22,673 nt of DNA from Lutispora sp. (lineage in GTDB: Bacteria; Bacillota; Clostridia; Lutisporales; Lutisporaceae). The translations under genes and the position numbers were made by a program. Below are positions 1-7,366 of the stretch, piece after piece. Location: contig JAUQXG010000226.1 of the NCBI GenBank assembly GCA_030834765.1, forward strand, positions 1 through 22,673, read 5' to 3'. Under the pieces are notes generated by a model, which was given only the letters and a program-made list of their open reading frames with translations, was not told the DNA's origin and searched no databases. Every line of letters begins with the position of its first letter. Position 1 is the stretch's first letter.

Positions 1-139
1 AGGATGTAGCTGCAAAACCTAGAGCAAATATCCCCAGTATGCAGATAAAGCTAGTATCTCGTCTCATAACAATAAAGGTTATTACGAGAAGGATGAAGAT
101 CAGGTAAACCCAGTGCAGTGCATTTAACGTGACACCCAT
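1..139 (-). CDS. N-terminus of uncharacterised membrane protein (partial)
   Basis: Only the first 46 codons are inside the window; the gene continues past position 1. The ATG at 139-137 follows a very strong AAGGAGG ribosome site ending 8 bases upstream. The translation starts MGVTLNALHWVYLIF and is almost entirely hydrophobic, with one likely membrane segment at residues 9-25, a short charged MRRDT loop, then a second hydrophobic segment from about residue 31. This is the pattern of a polytopic inner-membrane protein, possibly a transporter. I cannot name the family from so few residues. It lies downstream of the aminotransferase on the same strand, separated by a likely terminator and 114 bases, so it is probably transcribed separately. 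Confidence 0.7.
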   Translation of the reverse strand, partial: MGVTLNALHWVYLIFILLVITFIVMRRDTSFICILGIFALGFAATS

Positions 140-231
140 ATGGAGTCCTCCTTCAAAATTGAGATAAATATTAATACATATTATGCATTTGAAAAGAAGG
201 AGGAACTCTTGAGTTTTATTTAATTAGAAGC

Positions 232-262
232 AAAAAAACCGTCCCCAATGCCTTTAGGCATT
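232..262 (-). terminator. Terminator-like hairpin after the aminotransferase
   Basis: A 6-bp perfect inverted repeat (AATGCC / GGCATT, loop of 4) spans 247-262 and overlaps the aminotransferase stop codon. On the minus strand it is followed by GGGGACGG and then seven T (238-232). The T run starts 8 bases after the stem, so this is not a textbook intrinsic terminator, but position and strand fit transcript ending. Confidence 0.45.
238..248 (-). repeat. GGGGACGGTT post-gene element, copy 1
   Basis: The 11-base word TGGGGACGGTT (minus strand) lies just after the aminotransferase stop. The identical 11 bases recur at 18991-19002, just after the stop of the XRE regulator on the same strand. From memory, GGGGACGGTT-type words are scattered just outside genes in many clostridial and deltaproteobacterial genomes; I cannot check that here. 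Confidence 0.4.
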
Positions 263-1432
263 CAGAGATTTTACTGCCTTATCAATCCTTTCTAAAGCAA
301 TTTTAATATTTTCAAGGGAATTGGCATAAGAAAGCCTCAAATAGCCTTCACCATAGCTTCCGAATGATGATCCGGAAAGGGTGGCTACACCTGCTTCATT
401 CAATAGATAGTCTGCCATTCTTTTACTGCTCATCCCAGTACCAGTTATATTGGGGAAAGCATAAAAAGCGCCATCTGACTTTTTGCAGCTGATCCCTTTT
501 ATACTATTCAAACCGTCAACGATTACATCTCTTCTCTTCTTGAATTCTGCAACCATAGCTTCTACTGCATCCTGTGGGCCTGTCAGTGCTTCTATTCCAG
601 CAATTTGAGTAAAGGTTGCCACACATGAATTTGAATTGATCATAAGGTCAGTCATCTTTGCAGCTAAGTCCTTATTCATAATTCCATAGCCAAGACGCCA
701 TCCAGTCATTGCATAAGTCTTGGAGAATCCATCCAATATGATAGTCCAATCCTTCATTCCCGGGATAGAAGCAATAGATTTCACTGAACCGCTATATATC
801 ATTCTTTCATATATTTCATCTGAAAGTACGTATATTCCCCTACCTCTGATAGCATCTGCAATTCCATCTATGTCTTCGTCTTTAAACATTCCGCCAGTAG
901 GATTTGCCGGTGAATTTATGATGATTAATTTTGTTTTGCTAGTTATTTTTGATTTTAATTCATTCACATCAAGTCTAAAGTTGTTCTCTTCTTTTATAGG
1001 CATTGGCACTGGTACCGCCCCTACAAAATTTATTAATGATTCATATATAGGGAAACCTGGATTGGGATATATTACTTCGTCACCTTTGTTTACAAGCGCC
1101 ATAATCGTATAGAACATGATCGGTTTGCCCCCTGGAACTACTACGACTTCTTCTGCATTGCAGTTGACATTCTTATATTTTTTTGCATAATCAGCGATCG
1201 CTTCTCTAAAAGGAAGATAACCCTGTGCAGCAGTGTAGTGTGTAAAGCCGCTATCCAATGCCTTTTTCCCAGCATGAATAATATTCTGTGGTGTATTGAA
1301 ATCAGGCTCTCCTATTTCAAAGTGAACAATACTTTTTCCTTGGGCCTCTAATGCTTTTGCCCTGGAGAGAACCTGAAATGCAGATTCGCTTCCTAATCGA
1401 TTCACTCTGTCTGCAAATCTATTTTCGATCAT
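254..1432 (-). CDS. Class I/II pyridoxal-phosphate aminotransferase
   Basis: A 392-residue fold-type I aminotransferase of the AspC/AlaT/PatA group, which moves an amino group between an amino acid and a 2-oxo acid in the cytoplasm. Visible motifs are NPTG (residues 177-180), SDEIY (204-208) and the PLP-binding lysine K238 in GFSKTYAMTGWRLGY. R366 in YLRLSYAN is the expected substrate-carboxylate arginine. The length is normal for the family. The ATG start has a GGATGG-type ribosome site 10 bases upstream. It lies 101 bases downstream of the Cys/Met-metabolism enzyme on the same strand, with an inverted repeat between them. The two may be co-transcribed and act together on amino-acid catabolism. 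The exact substrate cannot be read from the sequence. Confidence 0.9.
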   Translation of the reverse strand: MIENRFADRVNRLGSESAFQVLSRAKALEAQGKSIVHFEIGEPDFNTPQNIIHAGKKALDSGFTHYTAAQGYLPFREAIADYAKKYKNVNCNAEEVVVVPGGKPIMFYTIMALVNKGDEVIYPNPGFPIYESLINFVGAVPVPMPIKEENNFRLDVNELKSKITSKTKLIIINSPANPTGGMFKDEDIDGIADAIRGRGIYVLSDEIYERMIYSGSVKSIASIPGMKDWTIILDGFSKTYAMTGWRLGYGIMNKDLAAKMTDLMINSNSCVATFTQIAGIEALTGPQDAVEAMVAEFKKRRDVIVDGLNSIKGISCKKSDGAFYAFPNITGTGMSSKRMADYLLNEAGVATLSGSSFGSYGEGYLRLSYANSLENIKIALERIDKAVKSLNA

Positions 1433-1482
1433 TTAAAACACCATCCTTTTCATTTATATAAATCCATAATTTATAATATATG

Positions 1483-1520
1483 GAGAAACAGCAAGACACT
1501 TTAAATATCTGCTGCTTCTC
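1483..1520. repeat. 11-bp inverted repeat between two PLP-enzyme genes
   Basis: Arms 1483-1493 and 1510-1520 pair over 11 bp with one G-T wobble, around a 16-base loop. It lies in the 101-base gap between the Cys/Met enzyme and the aminotransferase. Neither side has a clear T run, so it may be a weak terminator, an attenuator or an mRNA-stability stem. Confidence 0.5.
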
Positions 1521-1533
1521 TATCATTATTAAT

Positions 1534-2739
1534 CTATTTTATATTTTTAGCAAGATGTTGAAAAGCCTGTTCTAAATCTGCAATAAGGTCTTCTACATCT
1601 TCAATCCCAACGGATATCCTTACTAAACCTTCTGGAATCCCCATCGCTTTACGTTCTTCTACAGTACACTCTACATGGCTGGTTGTTCTAGCTGGTCCAT
1701 AGGTTGTTTCTACAGCACCAAGATTTGCTGCACGATTTGCATATTCTAATTTTGGCAGTAAGACCTTTACCGAATCCATTCCGCCTTTTAGTGCAAAGCT
1801 AAGCATTCCACCAAATCCTCGCATTTGCTTTTTAGCTATATCATGATGAACATGGCTTTCTAAGCCTGGATAATAAACTGCCTCAACAAGCTCTTGCTTT
1901 TCTAGATACTTTGCTATTTCCATGGCACTCTTTGCTTGTTGTAGTACACGAAGCTTCAAAGTTTTCATTCCTCTTAATAAGAGATACGCATCCCAAGGCG
2001 CCAATGTAGCTCCATTAATTTCTCTGTAATGATATACTTGCTCAATCAATTCTTTACTACCGCATGCAACACCACCTAATGCATCAGCATGTCCGCCTAA
2101 AAACTTTGTTGCACTGTGAAGTACTATATCAGCACCTAAAGCAAGAGGATTTTGATTAATAGGAGTAGCAAATGTATTATCCACAACTACTATAGCTCCG
2201 ACAGCCTTGCCTGCTTTAACCATACGTTCGATATCTGTGATTTTAACAGTTGGATTGGTAGGTGTTTCTAGATATAGAATTTTGCAGCCTTTTTTTACTT
2301 CAGCTTCAATTGCTTCGTGATCTCCAGTATTGCAAAGTGTTACGACAACGTTCATATTAGGCAAGAATTCTGTAAATATTTTATTGGTTCCGCCGTAAGT
2401 ATCTTTTATAGATACAACCTTATCTCCAGGTCTCAAGAAGGTATATAACACATTGCTTATAGCAGCCATACCTGTCGAAAAGCTAGTTGCTGCTTCCGCT
2501 CCTTCTAATATTCGCACCTTATTTTCAAATGCAGCAACAGTAGGATTTGTATTACGTCCATATATGTGTCCGAATTTTTTACCAATTGCAACATCATACC
2601 ATTCATCCATATCGTCGTATCCGTACGCTACGCTTACTACTACCGGAACCTGTGTAGCGCCGTGAACGCGCTGTTCTTTTTCTCCTGCCCATACTGCTTT
2701 CGTACTGACCCCTGCATTTAAATATTCATTCTTTTCCAT
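1534..2739 (-). CDS. Cys/Met-metabolism PLP enzyme (cystathionine synthase/lyase family)
   Basis: A 401-residue member of the trans-sulfuration PLP family (MetB, MetC, methionine gamma-lyase, O-acetylhomoserine sulfhydrylase). Visible motifs are YGRNTNPT (residues 60-67, phosphate-binding Tyr60 and Arg62), the STGMAA loop (88-93), VVDNTFATP (185-193, PLP-ring Asp187) and the Schiff-base lysine K212 in SATKFLGGHAD. The usual C-terminal SHVE...GLVRISVGIED motif is intact. At the site where methionine gamma-lyases carry a cysteine (YGC), this protein has YGG (115-117). That argues against a classical methionine gamma-lyase and leaves a cystathionine or homoserine-ester enzyme more likely. An AAAGGAGAG ribosome site precedes the ATG. 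Its upstream gap contains the terminator of the TRAP operon, so it needs its own promoter, which I could not place. Confidence 0.88.
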   Translation of the reverse strand: MEKNEYLNAGVSTKAVWAGEKEQRVHGATQVPVVVSVAYGYDDMDEWYDVAIGKKFGHIYGRNTNPTVAAFENKVRILEGAEAATSFSTGMAAISNVLYTFLRPGDKVVSIKDTYGGTNKIFTEFLPNMNVVVTLCNTGDHEAIEAEVKKGCKILYLETPTNPTVKITDIERMVKAGKAVGAIVVVDNTFATPINQNPLALGADIVLHSATKFLGGHADALGGVACGSKELIEQVYHYREINGATLAPWDAYLLLRGMKTLKLRVLQQAKSAMEIAKYLEKQELVEAVYYPGLESHVHHDIAKKQMRGFGGMLSFALKGGMDSVKVLLPKLEYANRAANLGAVETTYGPARTTSHVECTVEERKAMGIPEGLVRISVGIEDVEDLIADLEQAFQHLAKNIK

Positions 2740-2930
2740 CTTATTCTCTCCTTTAATAATTTATTCAATTAACTTAGTTCTTCTTTATGAATCGTTCTAC
2801 TTATATGTTAATACTATCTTGCTAAAATATCATTCACCATAGTGTATGAAGTTTTATTTAAAGTTGTAGTCAATCAAGATATCTATATTGTCTATCTCCA
2901 CTCATTACATATCAATATCACTTAAAATAT

Positions 2931-2981
2931 AAATACAGAAGAATCGTGTAAAACCGATCACCTTTCACGATTCTTCTGTAT
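2931..2981 (-). terminator. Strong hairpin terminator of the TRAP/hydrolase operon
   Basis: Arms 2933-2948 and 2966-2981 are a perfect 16-bp inverted repeat with a 17-base loop, 48 bases after the stop of the TRAP receptor gene. On the minus strand the stem runs directly into TTTATATTTT. It is the only strong terminator between the M24 hydrolase and the next gene, so it marks the operon end. Confidence 0.8.
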
Positions 2982-3028
2982 CCGTTCACAGAATATTTGA
3001 AATTATTATGTCAAATCTACACATATAC

Positions 3029-4084
3029 CTACTTATTATATTTCTCTGCATCCTTTTGGAAAAGATCAAGAAGCTCTTGTGATTTTCCGCCTGATGCTTC
3101 AACATATTGTTTTCTTACAGAAACAGACAGTTCTCTAAATGCAGCTTTTTCTTCATCTGTAAGCTGAATAAGTGTCATTCCTTTTGAAGTAATTTCATCT
3201 AATATGGTCTGACGTGTCTCTAGCATATTTTTATTGTATTCTGTATTGGCTTCCTTAGCAGAGTCCAATATAGTATTTTGCAACTCGACAGGAATAGATT
3301 CCCAGAAAGGCTTACTGGCACATATGGCATACATAAAGCTATCAGAACCTGCATCCATAAGGTACTTCTGAACTTCATAGTATTTCATGTCTCGAATAGC
3401 TGGAATTGGATTTGTCTGTCCATCAATCATTTTAAGCTGTAGTCCGCTATATACTTCCGCATAAGGAACTGGTGTGGCATTTGCACCATAAGCATTATAG
3501 CTTGCTGCAATCAGAGGAGCAGCCATAGTTCTCATTTTAAAGCCTTTAAAATCTGCTGGTGTTCTTAATGGTTTATTTGCAGTCCAATAAAAGAATCCTT
3601 CGTGTGCCCAGTCTAAAACTTTCATGTTCTTTGCATAAAATAAATCATTCATCATCTTCATTCCATCAGAATTGTGTAAGAAATCCTGTAACCCTACTGG
3701 ATCTGTTGGCAATAAATAATGTAATGAAAAAATATTGCTTTCAGGAACCAAGACTCCTGCAGGGCCAGTACTAACTGTTCCAAGCTCTATTGCTCCATTC
3801 TGTAGTAATTCTACCTGATTTGCTCCATCGCCCAATTGACCTAGCGTATATATATTAACAGTAACCTGGCCATTGGTTTTTGCTTCAACAATTTTTTTAA
3901 ACATTTTGCTATAAATATCCTGGTCCGCTCCTGGTGATTCCTCATGAGCAAGTTTTAATGTGTAAGTTTTCTCAGTTGTTGTATTGCTTGCGGCACCTTT
4001 ATCTTTACTTGCACATCCTAGTAGGGTTGTCATTGCAAAGACAAGTACCAAGCTTAGGCATAATAATCTCATTTTTAATTTCAT
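3029..4084 (-). CDS. TRAP transporter substrate-binding lipoprotein (DctP family)
   Basis: A 351-residue extracytoplasmic solute receptor of a TRAP transporter. It captures a small, usually carboxylate-bearing solute and hands it to the membrane permease. The N-terminus is a lipoprotein signal with a basic start, a hydrophobic core at residues 7-20 and lipobox LLGC (21-24), so Cys24 is the likely lipid anchor, as expected in a Gram-positive cell. The mature protein shows the DctP pattern LKLAHEESPG near the start, GGQ-like LGQLGDG (81-87) and FKMRTM with Arg185, the family's carboxylate-clamping arginine. GLQLKMIDGQTNP (214-226) is the other typical motif. It is the last gene of the operon, 51 bases after the large permease, with an AGGAGG site. 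Putting the receptor last may reflect the hairpin behind it stabilising its mRNA. Confidence 0.92.
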   Translation of the reverse strand: MKLKMRLLCLSLVLVFAMTTLLGCASKDKGAASNTTTEKTYTLKLAHEESPGADQDIYSKMFKKIVEAKTNGQVTVNIYTLGQLGDGANQVELLQNGAIELGTVSTGPAGVLVPESNIFSLHYLLPTDPVGLQDFLHNSDGMKMMNDLFYAKNMKVLDWAHEGFFYWTANKPLRTPADFKGFKMRTMAAPLIAASYNAYGANATPVPYAEVYSGLQLKMIDGQTNPIPAIRDMKYYEVQKYLMDAGSDSFMYAICASKPFWESIPVELQNTILDSAKEANTEYNKNMLETRQTILDEITSKGMTLIQLTDEEKAAFRELSVSVRKQYVEASGGKSQELLDLFQKDAEKYNK

Positions 4085-4135
4085 CTTTTTTCCTCCTAAT
4101 ATTTTAAAATTATATACTTAATTTCTGTGAACACA

Positions 4136-5428
4136 TTACATCGTAGGTGGAAATGCAAGGTCCTTTAAAAACAATGCCAATTGAGGGAAATATATCAGCA
4201 CAATAGTGGTAAATATGAACATTGCTATATATGGAGTTAATCCTTTTACTACTGTGAAAAAAGGTTTGTCAAATATGGCTGATGCTGTGAATATATTGCA
4301 TCCGAAAGGTGGTGTTATTGCACCTATTGCAGCTTGCAATGTAACAAGAATGCCTAGATGTACTGGATCAATTCCGACTTGTATCGCAATAGGATAAAAT
4401 ATTGGTGTCAATATAAGTATGACTGGTATGGAGTCTACAAACATGCATGCAACGAATAAACTAATACTTATTATTGCAAATACAGCATATTTTGATGTCT
4501 CAGGACCGATCAGTCCAGATGCCATCATTTGTGGTATTCCTGCAAAGCTGACGATCCACGAAAAAGCTTGCCCTGCTGCTACAAGAATGAACACTGTAGC
4601 GGTTACTGTACCTGTGGAAAGTGCTATCTTAGGCATATCTTTTAATTTAAGTGATTTAAAAATAAAAACTTCTAAAATCAGAGCATATAACACTGAAACT
4701 GCTGATGCTTCTGTAGGACTAAACATACCTGTATAAATTCCGCCAAGAACAATGATAGGAAATCCTAATGGAAGGATGGCAGACTTTACAGCTTTAACTT
4801 TTTCTTCCCATGTTGCTTTTTTCTGAAGAATAATCCCTTTGTGCTTAGCGATAAGAAATTCATAAATGGAAAAAAGCACGAATACGAAAAGTCCGGGACC
4901 TAGGCCTGCAATAAAGAGTTCTGCAACAGATGTTCCTGTAATAACAGCGTACATAATCATGCAGATGCTTGGTGGTATCAATAGGGCAATGTTCGCTGAA
5001 CACATTAATAAAGCGATTGCATGCTCCGTTTTATAACCAGCCTTCTCCAGTTCTTTTTCCATAGGCTTTCCAATTGCTACCAAAGTAGCTTGAGTCGATC
5101 CAGAAATAGCTCCAAAAATAGTACAAGCACCTGTACAGGTTATCGCTAAACCTCCGCGGATATGGCCCACAAAGGCTCTCAACAATCCTAATAGCCTATT
5201 GGCAGCTTCTCCTGCGCACATGATTTCTGCAGCTAAAATAAACATTGGTATTGCTAGCAAAACGTAGGTAGAAATACCTACCATCAATTGTTGCATCAAT
5301 AGCTCTGGGCTCATATTCTGAAAATAAACTAGAGTTACCACTATGGCAGCAGTAAGCATCCCTATAAACATTGGGAACCCTAGAAATAGACATCCAAACA
5401 TTATTGACAATAATACTACTATAATCAT
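4136..5428 (-). CDS. TRAP transporter large permease (DctM family)
   Basis: A 430-residue, highly hydrophobic protein with about twelve predicted membrane segments: the sodium-coupled transport subunit of a TRAP system. Family signatures are visible in both halves: IFGAISGSTQATLVAIGKPM (about residues 103-122), GGIYTGMFSPTEASAV (about 228-243) and AIGAITPPFGCNIFTASAI near the C-terminus. The length is standard for DctM. The ATG start has a GGGAGAG ribosome site 5 bases upstream. It lies between the small permease gene (61 bases upstream) and the receptor gene (51 bases downstream), the normal companions of this subunit. Confidence 0.93.
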   Translation of the reverse strand: MIIVVLLSIMFGCLFLGFPMFIGMLTAAIVVTLVYFQNMSPELLMQQLMVGISTYVLLAIPMFILAAEIMCAGEAANRLLGLLRAFVGHIRGGLAITCTGACTIFGAISGSTQATLVAIGKPMEKELEKAGYKTEHAIALLMCSANIALLIPPSICMIMYAVITGTSVAELFIAGLGPGLFVFVLFSIYEFLIAKHKGIILQKKATWEEKVKAVKSAILPLGFPIIVLGGIYTGMFSPTEASAVSVLYALILEVFIFKSLKLKDMPKIALSTGTVTATVFILVAAGQAFSWIVSFAGIPQMMASGLIGPETSKYAVFAIISISLFVACMFVDSIPVILILTPIFYPIAIQVGIDPVHLGILVTLQAAIGAITPPFGCNIFTASAIFDKPFFTVVKGLTPYIAMFIFTTIVLIYFPQLALFLKDLAFPPTM

Positions 5429-5489
5429 AACTTCTCTCCCAACTTAAATTTATATTGTTGTTAGAAAACGGATACTCTTGAAAGCCAAT

Positions 5490-6041
5490 TTACATTGCTT
5501 CATCGGCTAAATCTTCTACTTCAACTTCTCCTAGCTTTCTTTCCGTACCGATATATGTTTCATTTTTATCAGATAAATTAAGCAAAACAAGTATAAGATA
5601 TTGTACGCCAGTTAAAAACAATCCAAGTGGTATTGGTATAATGGCAATCCACATGGGGATCTCTAAAGCAGGTGTAATTCTTCCTAAAGCATGTACGTTC
5701 ATAAGGTAAAGAGTGCTTAAGTATGAGAAATAAAACAAGCATGCAGAAGTAAATACACCTCCTAAAATTGTTAAAAACTTCTGGCCTTTTATTGAAAGCA
5801 TATCAACAAAAAGGCTCATTCTTATATGTCTGCTTCTTCTAACTGCAGTAATAATGCCAATATAAGTTGTAAATACGATTAGAAAACTGCCTAACTCTTC
5901 TGCGAAAGTCCAGCTTTGTCCAAGAAACGTTCTACTTAAAACATTTCCTATAAGCAGTACAGCCATTATCAATACTGCTGTAGAAATTGCTACTTCTTCA
6001 ATTTTCTTTAAAATACTGTTAAATTTAATTATAGTATTGAT
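5490..6041 (-). CDS. TRAP transporter small permease (DctQ family), probable AUC start
   Basis: Small membrane subunit of the TRAP transporter, with four predicted membrane segments. The WTFAEELGSFLIVFTTYIG segment is typical of DctQ. The first conventional start is a TTG at 5972, which would give 160 residues, has no ribosome site and would cut the first membrane helix. The frame is open upstream and encodes a typical DctQ N-terminus (ILKKIEEVAISTAV) directly joined to it. A strong AGGGGAGG site (6049-6056) lies 7 bases before an ATC codon at 6041-6039 in this frame, with no ATG, GTG or TTG before the next stop. I therefore place the start at ATC, giving 183 residues. A sequencing error or mutation of ATG is the alternative. 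It is 19 bases downstream of the M20 gene. Confidence 0.8.
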   Translation of the reverse strand: MNTIIKFNSILKKIEEVAISTAVLIMAVLLIGNVLSRTFLGQSWTFAEELGSFLIVFTTYIGIITAVRRSRHIRMSLFVDMLSIKGQKFLTILGGVFTSACLFYFSYLSTLYLMNVHALGRITPALEIPMWIAIIPIPLGLFLTGVQYLILVLLNLSDKNETYIGTERKLGEVEVEDLADEAM

Positions 6042-6060
6042 ATTAAATCCTCCCCTATTT

Positions 6061-7254
6061 TTAAGATGTAGTTGTATTCCTATTTGATCTTTCTATCCAT
6101 TCTGTTGCAATTCTCACATGCATCTCAACCATTAATTTTAAAGCATCCTCATCAATATTGAATTTAGGGTGATGCAAAGAATAGCAGGTATCTTTTTCTT
6201 CATTCCCAACACCTATATGGCAGAATACTCCTGGAATCCTCTCGCAAAATTCCGAAAAGTCCTCTCCAGCTGTAGATCTAATTTCTGAAATATCTTCTGA
6301 ATTCCCAGCTGTTGCAATTGCAGCAGCCTTTGCTATTTCAACTAACTTTGAATCGTTAAACACTGCCGGACTTCCTTCTTCCCAATCAATATGTCCAGAC
6401 ATGCCATATGCTGTACAAATCCCATTTACATATCTTTCCATTCTTACTTTCAAATCTTCATTATCCGTCATCCTATAAAGATATCTTGCCGTACCGTATA
6501 AATCGACTTTCTCTGGAATGATATTGGCTGCAGTTCCACTTTCCATCTTTCCAACCATGATTACGGTTGGCTTCTGAATATCTATCTCTCTGGTTTGAAT
6601 GGACTGCAAGCTTTGAATGATATTGGTTGCACAAATGATTGGATCTTTTGCCAAATGAGGATTCCCAGTATGACCACCTATTCCCCTTACCTCGATATGA
6701 AAATGATCCATTCCAGCCATCACTGCGCCTTCTGTTATTCCGAATTGCCCTGTTTTTAAATAAGGCCATACGTGGATTGCAGCACAGGCCTGCGCTGGGT
6801 ATTTTTCTAACAAACCTTCATTGATCATATTCAAAGCTCCTGCACCCTCTTCGTTTGGCTGGAAAACAAATAAGACTTTGCCATGAATCTCACTAGCGTG
6901 CGCTGATAATATTTTAGCAGCTATCAATAAGGTTGCCATATGAGCATCATGGCCGCATGCATGCATTTTTCCTTCATGCTTTGACTTAAATGGCAAATCA
7001 TTCTGTTCTTTTACATCCAATGCATCTATATCTGATCTGATCATAAACATTGGACCGTCACTTTCTTTGTTTAGAAGAGCCACAACTCCTGTCTTGGTGA
7101 TTACTTCAGTTTCCATTCCTAAATTCTCAAGGTATGCTTTTATCTTGCTTGATGTTTGATATTCTTCATACCCGGTCTCTGGAATCATGTGAAATTCACG
7201 TCTTAGCTCTATCAATTCCTCAGCATTTTCCAAAATAGACTTTTTTATATCCAT
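6061..7254 (-). CDS. M20 family amidohydrolase/deacylase
   Basis: A 397-residue zinc (or other divalent metal) hydrolase of the M20D group (hippurate hydrolase, indoleacetyl-amino-acid hydrolase, N-acetyl-diaminopimelate deacetylase), which cuts N-acyl groups from amino acids. Metal and catalytic residues are visible: Cys100 and His102 in HACGHDAHMA, the Glu pair in QPNEEGAG (135-136), His161 in AIHVWP, and the late His of SLHHPKFNIDE. GIGGHTGNPH (191-200) is the dimerisation-domain motif. I chose ATG at 7254 because an AGAGGTG site sits 6 bases upstream; the longer GTG start at 7284 has none. It lies between the M24 hydrolase and the TRAP genes. A deacetylase acting on the M24 product would fit the operon, but the substrate is inferred. 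Confidence 0.88.
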   Translation of the reverse strand: MDIKKSILENAEELIELRREFHMIPETGYEEYQTSSKIKAYLENLGMETEVITKTGVVALLNKESDGPMFMIRSDIDALDVKEQNDLPFKSKHEGKMHACGHDAHMATLLIAAKILSAHASEIHGKVLFVFQPNEEGAGALNMINEGLLEKYPAQACAAIHVWPYLKTGQFGITEGAVMAGMDHFHIEVRGIGGHTGNPHLAKDPIICATNIIQSLQSIQTREIDIQKPTVIMVGKMESGTAANIIPEKVDLYGTARYLYRMTDNEDLKVRMERYVNGICTAYGMSGHIDWEEGSPAVFNDSKLVEIAKAAAIATAGNSEDISEIRSTAGEDFSEFCERIPGVFCHIGVGNEEKDTCYSLHHPKFNIDEDALKLMVEMHVRIATEWIERSNRNTTTS

Positions 7255-7321
7255 CTGTACACCTCTTCTTACTATGATGTTCACAAATCAATCCCAGTTT
7301 TATTCAATATGATAAATTTAG

Positions 7322-7361
7322 TATTGGTATGATAACACCTCATTTGATTACCATACCAATA
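7322..7361. repeat. Intergenic 14-bp hairpin within the hydrolase operon
   Basis: Arms 7322-7335 and 7348-7361 pair over 14 bp with a single A-C mismatch and a 12-base loop. It lies between the M24 stop and the M20 start. No T run follows on the minus strand, so it looks like an mRNA-processing, stability or partial-attenuation stem rather than a terminator. Confidence 0.6.
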
Positions 7362-7366
7362 AAATA

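Noticed and set aside
201..224. AAGGAGG followed by TTG on the plus strand with a 5-codon frame
   Set aside because: Too short to support as a leader peptide and no plus-strand gene follows; more likely chance in the terminator/promoter gap.
720..1112. 130-codon plus-strand open frame
   Set aside because: It lies entirely inside the well-supported aminotransferase on the opposite strand; it has no ribosome site and a low-complexity hydrophobic translation.
1534..2739. Methionine gamma-lyase call for the Cys/Met enzyme
   Set aside because: The cysteine typical of methionine gamma-lyases near the active-site tyrosine is glycine here (YGG), so only the family is assigned.
2740..2930. Promoter of the Cys/Met enzyme gene
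   Set aside because: A TTGACT word is present on the minus strand but has no -10 box at acceptable spacing, so I did not annotate a promoter.
6473..6769. 98-codon minus-strand frame with a basic translation
   Set aside because: It overlaps the M20 gene in another frame and its product shows no family pattern.
7255..7284. Upstream GTG start adding ten residues to the M20 protein
   Set aside because: The AGAGGTG ribosome site would lie inside the coding region; the ATG at 7254 has correct spacing.
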